Below, piece by piece: positions 12,246 through 25,322 of a stretch of DNA of 64,000 nt. Within the stretch, counting starts at the first letter, position 1, and every line of letters begins with the position of its first letter. Source of the stretch: Epinephelus fuscoguttatus (taxonomy: Eukaryota; Chordata; Actinopteri; Perciformes; Serranidae); NCBI RefSeq assembly GCF_011397635.1, contig NC_064770.1, positions 6,507,826 to 6,571,825 of the forward strand, given 5' to 3'. The notes beneath the pieces were generated by a model. The model had not been told where the DNA came from. It did no database searches and saw nothing but the letters and a program-made list of their open reading frames with translations. The position numbers were made by a program, and so were the translations under genes.

Positions 12246-12649
12246 GGAGAAAACTGACACATCCAGCACCCAATCAATTTGGCCCCAATCCCAGTCTCTG
12301 CACTCACAGATTTGAGGTTTGGTTCTTATATGGGCTCATTTATGTTTAACATTAAGATATGGAGACAATGACAGATGGGGCCTTCTGTCCGTACTGCGTT
12401 CATTTCATCCGTATTTGTGCACTTTTCCTGAAAGCACTGGAATATTGATGAAATGGAGCAGTACCACTGGAGACTGTGGGGTCAGTGTTGTGTGGTTCAA
12501 GCGAGATACAACCGTAGCAGACGAAGAAGACAATTGAATATTGGCAGGACACAACGAATCGGTAAAATAATGAAAGGAATTCTCTGTCCACATGTTGGGA
12601 TGTATTTAATGGATGCACAGACCACTGCTGTCTAAAACACTGCCTCCAT

Positions 12650-12995
12650 TTAAAGGTACAACATTACAACCTCCACTGTCACCTCAGTTGTGTGAAACTT
12701 TTGACTCAGCCCTCTAGTGGCATCTATTGGCTGTATCTATATCATCGTGGAAGTATGAGGGCAGTGACGATGACAACATTTGAAGTCGGCAAATCTATTT
12801 TGGTAGGTAAAGGGAGTAAATGAGCCTTAAGTCTGAAAGAAGTTTGGGCTGTCCCACTGTTAAATCTTCAAGTGAGACTTTTTGAGAGTTTCGGAGCCAT
12901 TTCCATAAGTCCATAAGTAAACAAGGAGGACTCGCACACATGTGTTCAGCCTGGCGTGTTAGATGAGCTGGTACATCTAAATTTACACAGAAACA
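12650..12995. repeat. Interspersed repeat carrying a strong CTCF-like core
   Basis: Begins at TTAA with AGGTACAACATTACAACC and contains CAGCCCTCTAGTGGCATCTA, then TTTTGGTAGGTAAAGGGAG. I recognise these blocks as recurrent in percomorph genomes, but the family and the right boundary are uncertain. On the - strand 12709-12720 reads CCACTAGAGGGC, a full CTCF core. Confidence 0.45.
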
Positions 12996-13018
12996 TTGCA
13001 TTAGCATTAACAACTTAA

Positions 13019-13856
13019 AGGGGAACTAATGTTTTTTTCAACCTGGGCCCTATTTTCTGATTTACTTTTGTCTAAATGAGTAATAGGATGTTCAATATTT
13101 GACATTTCTCCAGTATGAAGCTAGGGCTGACCTGCCTGCAGCCCGAGAGCGCGCGCTATATTAAATAATAGGGCACTCAGACAGCGTCAAACAACGCCAA
13201 ATGCATCCACTAAAAGTGCATTTTTTTCACACAGATAGGCTCGGATTGTTGGTATAATTATCTGACAACATAACGGAAAGGAGAAATGAATGTCTGTGTT
13301 TAACCTCTAGCTGGATTCGGACATGTTCCTCTGCCTGTTGCTGCTCCCTCTCCTCGTCCGCTCTTCACTTTCAATGAGCTCTGCATCTGTGTACGTCCGT
13401 ATACTCTGTGTTCAAATAAATATGGGTGGTCATCAAATTTAAATGGCTCATCCAGATCCAGTTGGTCAAAACTGGGTAAAATTTCAGCCATGACTACTCC
13501 AAACAGAGTAACTCCTCGCATTTGTAAGGTCACTCCAGCGGTTACTTCCTGCAACAACTCAAATCTCGTGAGACGTGAGATTTCAGAGCCAGACTTATAA
13601 TACTAACAATAAAAATTATACTAACAATCCGAACCTATCTGTGAGAAAAAAATGCACTTTTAGTGGATGTATTTTGACGTTGTTTGACGCTGTCTGAGTG
13701 CCCTATTATTTAATATAGTGCGCGTTTACGGGCTGCAGGCAGGTCAGCCCTAGCTTCGTACTGGAGAAATGTCAAATATTGAACATCCTATCACTCATTT
13801 AGACAAAAGTAGATCGGAAAATAGGGCCTATGTTGAAAAAAAAAATTAGTTCCTCT
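13019..13856. mobile_element. TTAA-flanked fold-back element with about 240-bp inverted termini and a decayed frame
   Basis: TTAA flanks both ends (13015-13018 and 13857-13860). The arms (13019 to about 13260, and about 13612 to 13856) mirror each other through AGGGCTGACCTGCCTGCAG, the TGACATTTCTCCAGTA word and TAAAAGTGCATTTTTTTC. The loop contains a - strand frame (13557-13300, 85 codons) with the acidic segment LPSFDQLDLDEPFKFDDHPY. Further downstream the likely original reading continues in a different frame, so it looks like a broken fragment of a captured or transposon-encoded protein. I faintly associate the motif with fish repeat-encoded P2X7-intracellular-domain-like proteins, but do not rely on that. 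Confidence 0.8.
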
Positions 13857-14251
13857 TTAAGACGGTACGAAAAAAAAAATTAAATCAAAGGAATGCAAGC
13901 ATAGGCTATATAACACATCTTGTTTATTTATCAACCATGCCCTTACATGTTGCCTAATAATGCTTTTTATAAAACACAAACAAAAAACAACCAAAAAAAT
14001 TTAGTGATTATTTGATCTCTCATTCGGTCTATAAGGCAAGAGCCTGGAAGACGTTCGGATCAGGGACCAACCCCTTTGATGCCCTGATCATAAAGGAAGA
14101 AAAACATGAAATGAAAACTCACAAGTGTACATGGCACGTTTTGGAATCAAGGTAATGTGATGTGTTGCAAAATGCTGTCCCAGTCCTGATTATACCTTCC
14201 AACCTTGCTAGGTAAAATCACTACAGTTGGCGAGGGTTCAGGGCTGAATTT

Positions 14252-14438
14252 CTATGGACCCCATTGCTTTTCTTGGCAAGTGCCACCCTACTGTGCTGTG
14301 ATTGGCCAGTACTAGACCTAAGCATGACCCTTTTCCCTAACTCTAACTATCTCCATCCTCTGCACATTGATATGATGAACACTAGCCAATCACAGCACAG
14401 CAGGGTAGGATTTGCCAAGAAAAGCATGGAATCCATAA
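14252..14438. mobile_element. Short fold-back MITE
   Basis: CTATGGACCCCATTGCTTTT, then CTTGGCAAGTGCCACCCTAC and TGTGCTGTGATTGGCC, is mirrored by GGCTAATGTTC-side sequence CTAGCCAATCACAGCACAGC, then AGGGTAGGATTTGCCAAG and AAAAGCATGGAATCCAT. The arms are about 65 bp around a short loop. A single arm also lies at 12190-12245, so it is an interspersed family. Confidence 0.75.
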
Positions 14439-14674
14439 TAGAGCTTCAGGGTTTAGCTCTTAGGGGGAACACTGGGTTTAGACCGTCCTCTTCCACCTCC
14501 AGCTGTAACATGCAGCTTTTCTTGCTTTCTTTATCAACAGCAGCTTTCCCCTGCCTTTGCTATAGATTTCTCCACAACGCCCACTACAGTGTCGGACAGC
14601 AAAGACAACTTCCAATGCGGTTAGCTGTTGGAGTTGGAACTAATTTAAAGGTTTATTTCATGGGAATGGTTGTG

Positions 14675-15150
14675 CATTGAACACCTAGACTGTGTAAAAA
14701 AGATGGACAACACAACAGGTCCTCAGAAGTGAAGCCAAAATGTCTCGATTACCCCCTGGTTGTCAGCTGCATTATATGTCGTAAAGCCCACCCCCTCAAT
14801 GTTAGTGGATGGGACATGGGTCAAAACCTCACTTACACATGATGTAACTTTTTTTTCCCCAAATATGCTTTCTGTCATTTTAGGTTGTTTTTATCATGCT
14901 GATGTATGTTCAAGTGTTTGTTTGGTTTTAATTAGTTATTTAATAAAAATGGGATTCGGTGTCATTATTGACAGCTGTATGTACCAGTCAGTGTACCAAT
15001 CAGTGATGCTGCTTGTGATTAGGTTGGACAGGTGTTTGGGTGGGAACTTCGACGTTGTCACGTATGGACATTTGGTCATGGACAAAGTTTGGCTTAACAA
15101 TCTTACGGGAAGCAAACACTGGCCTCCCGGGTGAAAGCTGGTGGTTGTTG
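14675..15150. repeat. Probable fish interspersed repeat
   Basis: The stretch with GAAGCCAAAATGTCTCGATT, then ACCCCCTGGTTGTC and AATGTTAGTGGATGGGACAT, is one I recognise from many fish genomes. Recognition is from memory and the ends are not defined. Two open frames (14760-15134 + and 15232-14936 -) lie within it and have no recognisable domain. Confidence 0.45.
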
Positions 15151-17258
15151 GACCCATCCACCATCCGTCCTGCCCGGGTGCCCTACTAACTTTCATTATT
15201 GTCCCAGGCATTGCATTTCCTCCTGATATCATGCCAATATGAAATAATGTCTTTTTTTGTCAGTGTCTAATGCTGAAAGTCACTGACCAAGCAGCACTGA
15301 CCATTTTGGCGAATTTGGAGTGAGACCGGGTTGATACCACAGATTTTCCTACTGCACACACTGTGGCTCACCACCGTAAGATGACAAAGTCAGGGATATG
15401 TTGGCTTTAATTTTGTATAGGGGTGGGGGAAATGGAGATGTGCATGTTTATATACAGTCTAGGGTTGAAAACCTTGTTGTGTTATGCAAGCACACTGCCT
15501 TTTAATACAGATGGGTTTAATTCACTTCAATTTAAAGGGGCTTTACTGGCATGGGAAACATGTTAACATGCCAAAGCAAGTATCAAAGAAAACCAAAAAT
15601 TGCAGTCGATGAATTTGGGTTGAGGTCAGATAACTAACTTGGCGAGTAAAGACCATTCTACTGTTTGGCCATAAAAACTCATTGCTCACTTGGTCAGCTG
15701 TTCCAAAACTAGGTGACTGTACTGTATATAAAATGGGCTACAAATCCCCCTGTGGATGTAAACACCCTCAAACCTCCCTAAAGCTTCAAGTCAGTACTCA
15801 AACCTCCTCGGCATTGGTTTTCTTTTTATATCAGCTATTGTTGAAAAATGCGATAAAAACTTTCTGACTTGCACCTGAAATTGCTCTTGATCTGCCAGGA
15901 AGCTTATTATTCTGATACCCTTTTCAAAAAATAAAAATCTTTCTTGAATCATACTGGCCTCCTGGCAATCATCAAAGCTTTGTTCGCCAGTGCAGATGAG
16001 TGCATACATGGCACACTGAGTTATCCCTGACATCTTTAGTATGCAGCAATGACAACAGTATTTCTTCATATTAACCACATGAATGGAATGGAGAATTATT
16101 CAGATTCTTAAAGTAGGTATGGTTAAATGATGAAATGCAATGCCACCCACCTCTCTTTCCTGTCCACTATTTGTCACTGTATCTTCCTCTGCTGTAACTA
16201 TTTCATGTCTTTTGCTCTCGTTCAATTGGTTGCTTGTAAAATTGGAGTTCTTAGAAATTAACCTACTCCACTTCACTTACATTCATCACCCCTGAAAAAA
16301 GCATCTCGTAAAAGCCCAGTCTTTGAAAGACTTGCATGGCTGTGGCCTAACTGTTCCTTCCCCCTAGTTGCATTGTAATTGGCTGTTCTCTCAGTCAGTC
16401 AGTGGTCCCTCTGACTGACAGAAACCCAGCATGCACCCCTGAATCTGCAGACTCCCACCTCCAGCATATCCTGATTGGCCATTTCAAATCTGTGATGTGG
16501 GAAATTTGCAGAGCTCATCTTTTACATGAAAGGGGGTTAAGGACAGACCCATATTAAAGGTTCTTACTGCCTGAGATATGTATTTTTTTAATTAAATACA
16601 TAAATACATTTTTGATGTATTTGCCAACATGTCTGTGCACAAATTTGTATAAACTACATTTGTAAATGTGTAAACATGGCTTTGTTAAATATTTTTTCAT
16701 CAGTAGTTTTATGTGATATCCCAAATATATGTAAAAGTGATTTATTGTGTGTGAAAACCATACTGCATTTTTGGGCCTTTAAGATAATTGGATGAATAGA
16801 GATTGATTAAAAAGTTGCTTGTAGTATGTAAGTTGCACTTTGTGAAATTTTAGGGCTTCTTCGAAATACAAAACCTTCCTTAATGCTTTCATCACAAAAA
16901 TCAGAGTTTCATTGCATGTCAGTGGGTTTTGGTAATTCAATTAATTGTATATTTGTTAGGCCTATATGAATCAGTGGTCTTGCACCACAAAATAATCTTG
17001 TTGATCTATTATTTCAATTTATATTGTGCTCACGTGGTGCATATTCCTAAATTAAGTTTATTAATTTATTTTAAAATCAAATTATTACAAACTAAATGAG
17101 AAACAGAAACCGTGACACTTTATAATATTTTTTTTTATCATGAGAATAATGTTTGGTTTCTGCATCTCTCTCCACAGATAAAACTGCCATGTACAGTCTG
17201 CTCTGTGCCCTCTACTTCACAGGTACTCAGAGACAACGAGGTACACAGACAACGCACA
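15151..17258. other. Intergenic, nothing recognised
   Basis: AT-rich, with short non-descript open frames and no clear repeat ends. Confidence 0.4.
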
Positions 17259-17904
17259 GCAACCCAATTACCAGAAAAAAATGTCTGCATTGTACGTTTC
17301 CACAAATAATGGATACATTTCATTTGTACATTATTTTGTAGCAGATACAATAAAACGTTATGTTTATCAACCTTGCTTTGGTGAAGGTGTGGTTAGATTT
17401 ACACACAAAAACCACTTGCTTACTGTTAGGAAAAGATCATGTTTTGACTTAAAAAAAACAACATTTGGCTGCACAAAAGTCACTGGAAAAGTATGGATGC
17501 GTCAGTGAAAAAAATCCAGGTTGTCAAACATTCCAAACACAGGTTGGAAACATTGCAGTGTATTGATAAAAACACTCAGGCAGTATAATACAAAATAAAA
17601 CAAACTGGTATGGTGCCACAAATGCCGCTGGGAAATATCGTGATCTGCTGCTAAAAACACCTAGGTTCAGTGCCTCAAACACCGGCGGACACATTTGTTT
17701 GTCTGCAGCGGTCTCCAGCTTGGCAGACATCTCACCTAGGTGGCACACCATCCACTATCCCCTCCACCTTCCAATGACAAAATCAGCCCATATACCAGGC
17801 CACTTTAGAAACATTTGTATGATATGTATGAAATGTGCAAATGTAATGTATTCATGGTTTGCAGAGAGCTACAATGTCAGAATTGTCTTCTGGTAACTGG
17901 GCTG
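17259..17904 (+). mobile_element. Family A interspersed repeat, copy 2
   Basis: Left end AACCCAATTACCAGAAAAAA followed by ATGTCTGCATTGTACG is the inverse of the right end GAATTGTCTTCTGGTAACTG, then GGCT. Interior blocks GAAGGTGTGGTTAGATTTAC, AAAGATCATGTTTTGACTT and CCAGCTTGGCAGACATCTC occur in the same order as in the copy at 4157-4756. It is the most complete of the three copies. Confidence 0.72.
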
Positions 17905-19213
17905 TGCACATTCCATGGAGATGGACCAACAGTTAAGTTTTGCCCGGGGCTGTCTAACTGACTCATCTAGCCATGGCTTTGATAAATTTGCCTTACTGTG
18001 AGGTGTATGAACCAGAGACTGAAGAGACAGTAGACACAATTGCCATACTCTCCTTTACTAGCTTAAAGTTCAAGTTACAGACACTGATTTTGCACTGTGT
18101 ATTTAAAAACAGTGAGAGATAAATATGTTAAATATACACTCACTGATATGTTACAAGTTTGAGAGCCAGCATAAAGCATTCCATCCATACGCACACCACC
18201 TAATATAAACCACACACTACTTATATGACCGAATTTAGTTCCTCAATTTCTCTAAGAAAATGGTCCATATAAAAATATTTCTCGATCAATAATGTAAAAG
18301 TAAACTGAAGAACAGATAACAAAGTATCGTACTGAGATGGACATACAGATATGTGAGGTCAGTGAATGAAGTTCTGGATTTTAAGTAGTCTAATTTTTCA
18401 TTTGCTGAAGACTGAGCATGGAAGTTAATTTCAAAACATTTAAACCAGACAACCTGCTATTTAGCCTCTGCTTTAATGGCTTGAAATGAACCCAAACTGA
18501 ATAAGAAGAAAAAATACTACAAAACAACAAACATCAAGTCAGCAAAACTCTGTTAGTTTCTTGATTTATTTATTTTTTGCACAACTTAATCCAGGTTATC
18601 GTGTCAACAAATCTGAGGACACACACCCAACAAAAGCTTTTGGTGACATAAAGACAGGAAACATAGACATTAAACCACAAAACCAATTATTTCACATATC
18701 AGAGGGATTTGGTGTTGAATGGTAATAATATTAAAGTGAGGCTGCTGGTGGAAATATAGCCTAAGGACAACTGTACTTTGTGACAAATGTTAGCCATTAC
18801 CTATCAGATATGCTGGAGCTAAAGCTAAGTTCATATGAAACATTCAGCTGATGCAGAATACTGGATGACTCTAGTGGAAAAATGAAGCGCACTTCAGAGA
18901 GTAACCAAGTAGCCCCACATGTCCTGTATTGTATTTCTCAAAATGGCGATCTTGATTCTACTCTAAGGTAAAGTTTCCCCTGGGGAGGAGGAGGCAAGTC
19001 CCACCAATTTAGCCATGAAAATCATTCTGAATATGTTACTATTTGGTCAGTCATCAGATCCTAGCAGAGAATGTGAATTGAGCTGCGATTTTGCTCTGAT
19101 ATATTCCAAAAATATGCCTCAGAGGAGTAGCATGTTTAGCACATTAAGTGCTGCTGTGGCAGAATGTAGCAAGATGACCAACTTAATTATTTCCCAGATT
19201 TTGTTTTGGTTAC
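17905..19213. other. Intergenic, nothing recognised
   Basis: AT-rich sequence without coding, RNA or defined repeat signature. Confidence 0.4.
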
Positions 19214-19221
19214 CATAGTCC

Positions 19222-19839
19222 AAGGATCAGCAACCTTTACTACCAGAAGATCAATCTTTGGCCCAAAAAATTAATTAAATCTGTCTGGAACTGCAAAATA
19301 TATTTGAGCATTAAAGGTAACACAGCCTTATTAAGTCTAAATGTGCCTATCAACATTACTTACAGGTCTAATCATTAATATGTTTAACCATTAGGTGGCT
19401 ACTCTGCTGTAAGGTATTTCTGAATATTGGGCACCTTGCAGGAAAGTAAATCTGTCTATGCACTATCAAATTCAATATTTTCCTCCAAGACTTTTCCTTT
19501 CTGGATTTGGAATCCACAGCTAGCTTCACTAAGGAGACTCAAGGTAAGCTACCGCTCTTAATGTTTGGCAAAATTTAGAGAAAAGGCACCAGGCATAGCT
19601 ATGACTCACATTTTAGTTGATGAAATGTTAAACCATTTTTTTTTTTTAATTTGTCGTAGGCTTATAAGTTGCACATTTTTACAGCTGGATCATGTAAGAA
19701 TCACTTTAGGCCTACAACAACGATAACTGAAACTTGAAATGTTTGTGAACCATTTCCATGTTGTCTAATGTTTGGTCAGCCACAGGAAGCCATTGGAGAG
19801 GGGCTAAAGAGCTCCAAAGCTGCAGGTTGCCTACCCCTG
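19222..19839. mobile_element. hAT-like MITE, copy 2
   Basis: The right end CAGGTTGCCTACCCCTG is intact; the left end AAGGATCAGCAACCT is mutated. A perfect 8-bp duplication CATAGTCC is found at 19214-19221 and 19840-19847 (a one-base ambiguity at the left end). The interior matches the copy at 2956-3603, including the words CCAAGACTTTTCCTTT and GGATTTGGAATCCACAGC. Confidence 0.85.
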
Positions 19840-20334
19840 CATAGTCCCTAAATGAATGCAGGAAGTGGGAATGCCTGCCCCCACCCTCCACAAGTCTAAA
19901 ACCAAAGTTACGGCCTTGGTCCCACTGGCTATTTTGTGTGATTGTGATGTGGAGAACAAAGCCAGGGTTGACAGGGTTGTTCTCCCCTGCATGTATGACT
20001 ACATACACCTTTATGATCAATGTAACAAATTCATCGCTTCAAAAAAACAAAAAACAAACAAACATATCTTATAAGGTTAAGTCTGAAAATGAATAGAAAA
20101 AAAAGACTTACACTCCTCTCAGCAAAATAATATAATTTTACTACAGTCCCTAAATTTGGAATGATGATTCAACAGTGCTGTGTCACAAGACAGTGAGCAT
20201 CTTCTAAAAAAATAAAATCTAGGGGGTGTACTGGGAGTCACATGAGTTCATCTGAGCAAAATAAGACAATACTACTTTTGATGTTTCAACTTTATGTTGT
20301 CATGTATTGTTTGTGAAGCTCTCACAAGTAATTC

Positions 20335-20335
<1 letters not shown>

Positions 20336-20406
<71 letters not shown>
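20336..20406. repeat. Compound (CT)n(CA)n microsatellite
   Basis: About 37 bp of CT followed directly by about 35 bp of CA. Confidence 0.97.
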
Positions 20407-20409
<3 letters not shown>

Positions 20410-20728
20410 AAGTAGTTCCATGGCACATGGTGCACTCAACAGTTCTGTGTTATCTGAGGCATAAATAGATAGACAGTTTACTGAGATGAGGATGATTCAG
20501 TCTGTAAAGCACGCATGAGATTGGACTTTTGCATGTCGGTGTTTTGTGGGTTTACAGTCTTGGACCGCAGCAATAACATAACAGTCACACGTTACATATA
20601 AAGTCCACTGTATGTATTATCTTCATACTTTCTGGCATGTGCTTGACATCGTCAGTCAACATAATGACGATAATAAAGCAGGTGGGTTGGTCTTCATTGT
20701 AACAAGATGATGCAAAAGTATTGAGAGG

Positions 20729-20730
<2 letters not shown>

Positions 20731-20773
<43 letters not shown>
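20731..20773. repeat. (CA)n microsatellite
   Basis: Uninterrupted AC dinucleotides, about 43 bp. Confidence 0.98.
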
Positions 20774-20775
<2 letters not shown>

Positions 20776-21798
20776 CCACAGCAGCTGGACTTTTCTCTCC
20801 CCCTCAGACGTGTCTCAGGACATTTCTTGTCGCTGTTCCGAGGCCATCCCACATCATGATACATCTCTACTTTCCCCTGCTGTCGCGGATAGTCAGTTAA
20901 TAACTCTCTACAGACTTCATTTACAAAAGCAACTTTACCATCTGAGCTGTAAAGAGGCTCGGGGAGATGCCTGGAGCCTCCTCGAGCTTTTCAGCTGAGA
21001 AATATGACGCTGTGCATGATCTACGAGGCCCAGGCACGCGCTATTATTAAAATATATAGCTTGTATCAAACAGCTTATCATACTCAATAGCCGTTATTGT
21101 TACCTATCTACTGATGCTTTCTCATCAAAATGAAAAGCCTAAATCGTTCATTACACATCAAGTTGCTGGCTATTAAATGTGTAGGCTATCATCCAGGTTC
21201 CTTTTCTTTTAATTGTTATTAAAGAATAGTTAATGTTTTGGTTAATATGTGGCTACATTACACGTGAATGCATTCAATTCAATTTAGAGACCTGGGAATT
21301 GTTTCATGTATTAAATAACCAGTATTAACCACATGAATCCCAGTTTTTCAGATTCATTAATGAATCATGATCAGATAATACAAGTTTGTATTTTATTAGC
21401 TTATAATCTGACGCCCTGTATGCATGTACTTTACAGATCGATATGGCTGCATATATTTGTAGGCCTATGTATATAGGCTATACATATATATATAAAACGT
21501 GTTAAATTGTAGAAACAAACGTGTTTATTATTAATTACTCCAACTATTTGTCTCAACAGACCACACACTATTAGTGCAAACTTTTCTACTGCGTTGTGCA
21601 ATAAATATAGTTCTTATTTTATTGGCCAGGTGAGTTAGTGACCTGACCTCAGTGATATTGTATTAAATTAAATCTGCTACTGTAAAGTACTTTTCCTCCC
21701 AGCTTCGGAGCCTGTTCTTCTGCTATCGCTTGTTTTCTGTGTTTGCTTGTTAAAAGCTCCCAAACCACTTATTTTGCAAAATAAATGAATATATAATG

Positions 21799-21831
<33 letters not shown>

Positions 21832-24800
21832 TAGGCCTATATTAAAAAAAACTGTGGTGCATTTTTACAATTTACACTTTCTTTTAAAGTTTTACCTGCT
21901 ATAATGTAATATCTGAAAGCAGCAGCTTAATAAATTATTTTATTTTACCCCAGGCATAACCCACAGTCCTAACGCACTGCGACAATCGAAATTAAAAGCA
22001 ATACATGGCCAAAATGACCATTTCGGCTGTGTTCTTAAATTATTTGGTCGGTAGGCTAAGTTTTATGTTCGAAGGTAGCGTTTGAAATAAAAGATTTGTA
22101 CTAATGTATCGGCTACAAAACATTTTATACACTAGTCTGACTAGACTTTATGGTAGAATTAAAATATGATTAAATCACCTTCAACAACAATAAAGGGATC
22201 TCTGCTTATCAGTGACTGCATATTAAAATTTACAAAAATATATAAAATAAAAATACAAATATTCATATTTCACTTGACCCACTTTCGGAATTTAATTTAA
22301 AAAAGGAAAAAAATCGCTTAAGAGAATTTTGATCCAATAAAGTCTGTTTATTATCCTTCAGTTGTAGGTGCTGGAATATTTAGGGCGCATTTACGCATGT
22401 GTTATTTTTACCGTTATATAAAGGGGAAGTCTGCTTCAGACTTTTGTCTCCTGCAACAGCATAGTTTTACAATAACCTGCTAAAAGACATGACCTGAAAT
22501 CAGATTTCTAAATGATTGTGATTCTCACAGGCAAGCATCTGCATCCCGAGACTTCTCCCAGACAAAATTTCACTTTCAAAACAAAATACACCGGATGTGC
22601 GTAAGGTGTAATTAGAAATATAGTCTAAATTTAAGCCTTCTAAATCCAGATCTGTTGGTGGAAATGAAGGCTTTCGCTCCAGGAAAAGCAAATTACCGCC
22701 TGGACATCACATGTCAGTATTTCAAATCTGCAGAGATGATCGCGGCCTCAGTTCAACCCTTCTGACAGGGTTGCCTCGGTTATTTAAAATCTGTTGGGGA
22801 CGGGGGGGCTGTGCAGTCCTGAAATGTAGCTCTTCTCCGAGATGAGTTCAGTTGCGTTTCTTAAGTTTATTAAACTCAGATTTTAATGACTACGCCGGTT
22901 TTATGGTCGTTGAATGACTTGTTTAGGGGGGTGCTAGAAAAGGAATTGGGATGCTATAAAAGCAATTTGCTGTAAATACTTTTATTGGTAGCTTGTAAAC
23001 CTAAAATGTGCTCGAGTCGATGGATTTGGTCACAGCTTCAGTTAGGCTGAAAATCACTCAGGTTTAATGAAGTTACATGAGGATGTCTCAGTTTCATATC
23101 AGTTTGTTGTGAACTCCCAGTTGCTTTAACTGGTTCAGTGTTTATCAACTTGGCATTCTGATGAAATAGAAAACAGAGGTTATTTGTCCAAGTCACTCCT
23201 GACACAGCACTTAGGCAACGTGTAGAAAATGAAGGTGGTTTGCAGATAATGTCTTCAAGCTTTTTCCCCGCCGGTGTCTCCAATTAACACGCTGTCTGGT
23301 TCGCAGCCCGACTTGCAGGGCGGAGGCCCTCTGAAAATTAAAATTCCCACAGCCTGCGGTCTGAGGAGAGGCCATTTTGACTGAAAAATATCCCGAGCAT
23401 CTATGCACTGGAAAACAAAGTCGTTTTCTACTCAAAACCTGCCGGGAACACTGCGTAAAGTGCAGGGTTAGTATACTGAACAACAAAATACTTTACTACG
23501 ATTTGAACTGACACATGCAATGTATATTTGTGCTCCTCCATTAAAGTCAGGCTGCATACTTTTCCAGAAAAAAAAACACTACAATTACTTATTTCTTCAT
23601 TCTGTACTGTCTAAAACTCATTCAAGCCATATCATAAGATACCAGCTGAAACTTTGTGCAGACCTTTGCCTAATAATCAGAGGTCAGGCCTGCGCATTTA
23701 ACACATCAACCTTTAATAAAGATTATACTTTTCAGTCTGGTCCTTACTGGTCGCCGTCATCCAACGGAAGCTGTCCAGATGAGCTGGAAATTGGTCCTTC
23801 AAGACGGAAGGGCAGAGGAATGTGCTGAATTCAAGCTCAAAGGCCAAAGCTGGGCGCCAGAGTCGCGACTGATGTTTAAAGGATTCTTGGTTTGGGTTTT
23901 TGTTGCTGCTCCTGAAATGAAAGTGCACCAGTCGCTCAGTCTGTCTCCGGTCCAACTCATCATTTCTCCTCAGCAGATCTGAAAGCTGCGCTATAGGCTA
24001 CCTTTATCCTCGTAAATAACGGCGTTACCCCCATAAGCAATGCTTAGTTCATATTTAATCGTCGTAAATAACGGCGTTAGCTGTATATGAGACGCAGAGA
24101 TCGGATTTATAGCCCCGAGTAGCAGCCTGCCATCCCCAAAGAGTCCAAGACTCCACGTCTGTGATAATTATAAAGAAATATAAAGACTTACAATCCCGGT
24201 GACTTTGATAAAGGTCAGCAGGAAGTCAGATGTCTGGACTCACTGCCAGTCCAGTCTGCTGCTGCTTCTCGGTCTCCTCATTAGAAGCCCAGTGACGGAT
24301 TTCATCCCTCAAACGCAGCTGACTGAGAAGCTTTGAGCACAAGTGGACAACATCAGGAGCTCCAGCACAGAGCAACTGAGCCAGGTGACCTACTATTCCC
24401 TCACAGGAGAAAGCTGCGTCCAGTCTCAGTCCCCCATACCTCCACCGAGCTCCTGCCCGAGTTGTGTTTACTCATGGCAGCCTGACCGCTGAGTGAGAAG
24501 CGCCCTTTACCCGACCGGGAGGAAGGCTGCAGCAGCTTCAGTCGCGTTTACGGTCCGCACCACCACAGGCCATATATCAGCCCTATAAAACCAAAGCAGC
24601 CGCCCTGATGTAAGATTTTATTATGGTATTAAACGGACCCCAAAAAAGTAGTTGAAGTAGTTTGCGCTGTAAAGACAAGGGGCATAACCACGCAGGGCCC
24701 GATTTAATGGCGCTCGTTAACAAAAATGACTGTTAATCTGCCAATAAAACTGTGTCAGGCGGCTCCGCAGCTCACAGAAAATCCTTCCAAGTATACTCAG

Positions 24801-25068
24801 ACAGTGGGTAAATAATTAAACACACCTAGGTGTGAATTTTACTATCTATCTTGTCTTGGATAGAAAATATCTGCTGCTGACTGGCCTTAAGTGTGGGACT
24901 ATCGGCGCTTGTACTAATGGTGTTTTAAATGCAGACTCCCTGATGTTGAGATTGATTGAAGTGAGTGCTTGCGCACAATTCAGCAAGAGATGTGGATGGG
25001 CTGTCGGTAATGCTCCTCGTGCGCTTCACACTGAAATGCACGCGCGTCTGTTTTGATTAGGTGAAAAA

Positions 25069-25099
<31 letters not shown>

Positions 25100-25304
25100 A
25101 AATAATGGCGCCACTTATTTGTCAGCCATTGTCTCCACTCTGCATTTCATGCATACTGCCCAGACGGAGCATAATTTAACGGTCTGATATAATTCCAGCT
25201 TGACAGCAGCCATAGATACACAGACTAGATATACCGACGGACTGTTCATTTTGCATATTGCATATAAACAAGACAATTTATTTAGATGGGGTGCAATCTA
25301 TTAA
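20774..25304. other. 5' flank of hoxb9a, element-poor noncoding DNA
   Basis: No coding frame of note and no recognised transposon in 4.5 kb, in contrast to the preceding 20 kb. It contains an (AAT)n tract (21796-21832), an (AAAT)n tract (25065-25102), a TATATAAAGG box-like word near 22416 and scattered Caudal-type TTTATGG/TTTATTG words (for example near 22900 and 22980). Exclusion of elements suggests cis-regulatory content, which only alignment to other fish can confirm. Confidence 0.5.
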
Positions 25305-25322
25305 AGAGAGAGAGAGAGAGAG

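Noticed and set aside
14760-15134. 124-codon + frame as a possible gene
   Set aside because: Lies within a probable interspersed repeat, with no domain or splice signals and an overlapping - strand frame of similar length.
22410-22490. TATATAAAGG box as the promoter of an unknown transcript
   Set aside because: An isolated TATA-like word in AT-rich DNA, with no following open frame or exon signal; kept only as a mention in the region entry.
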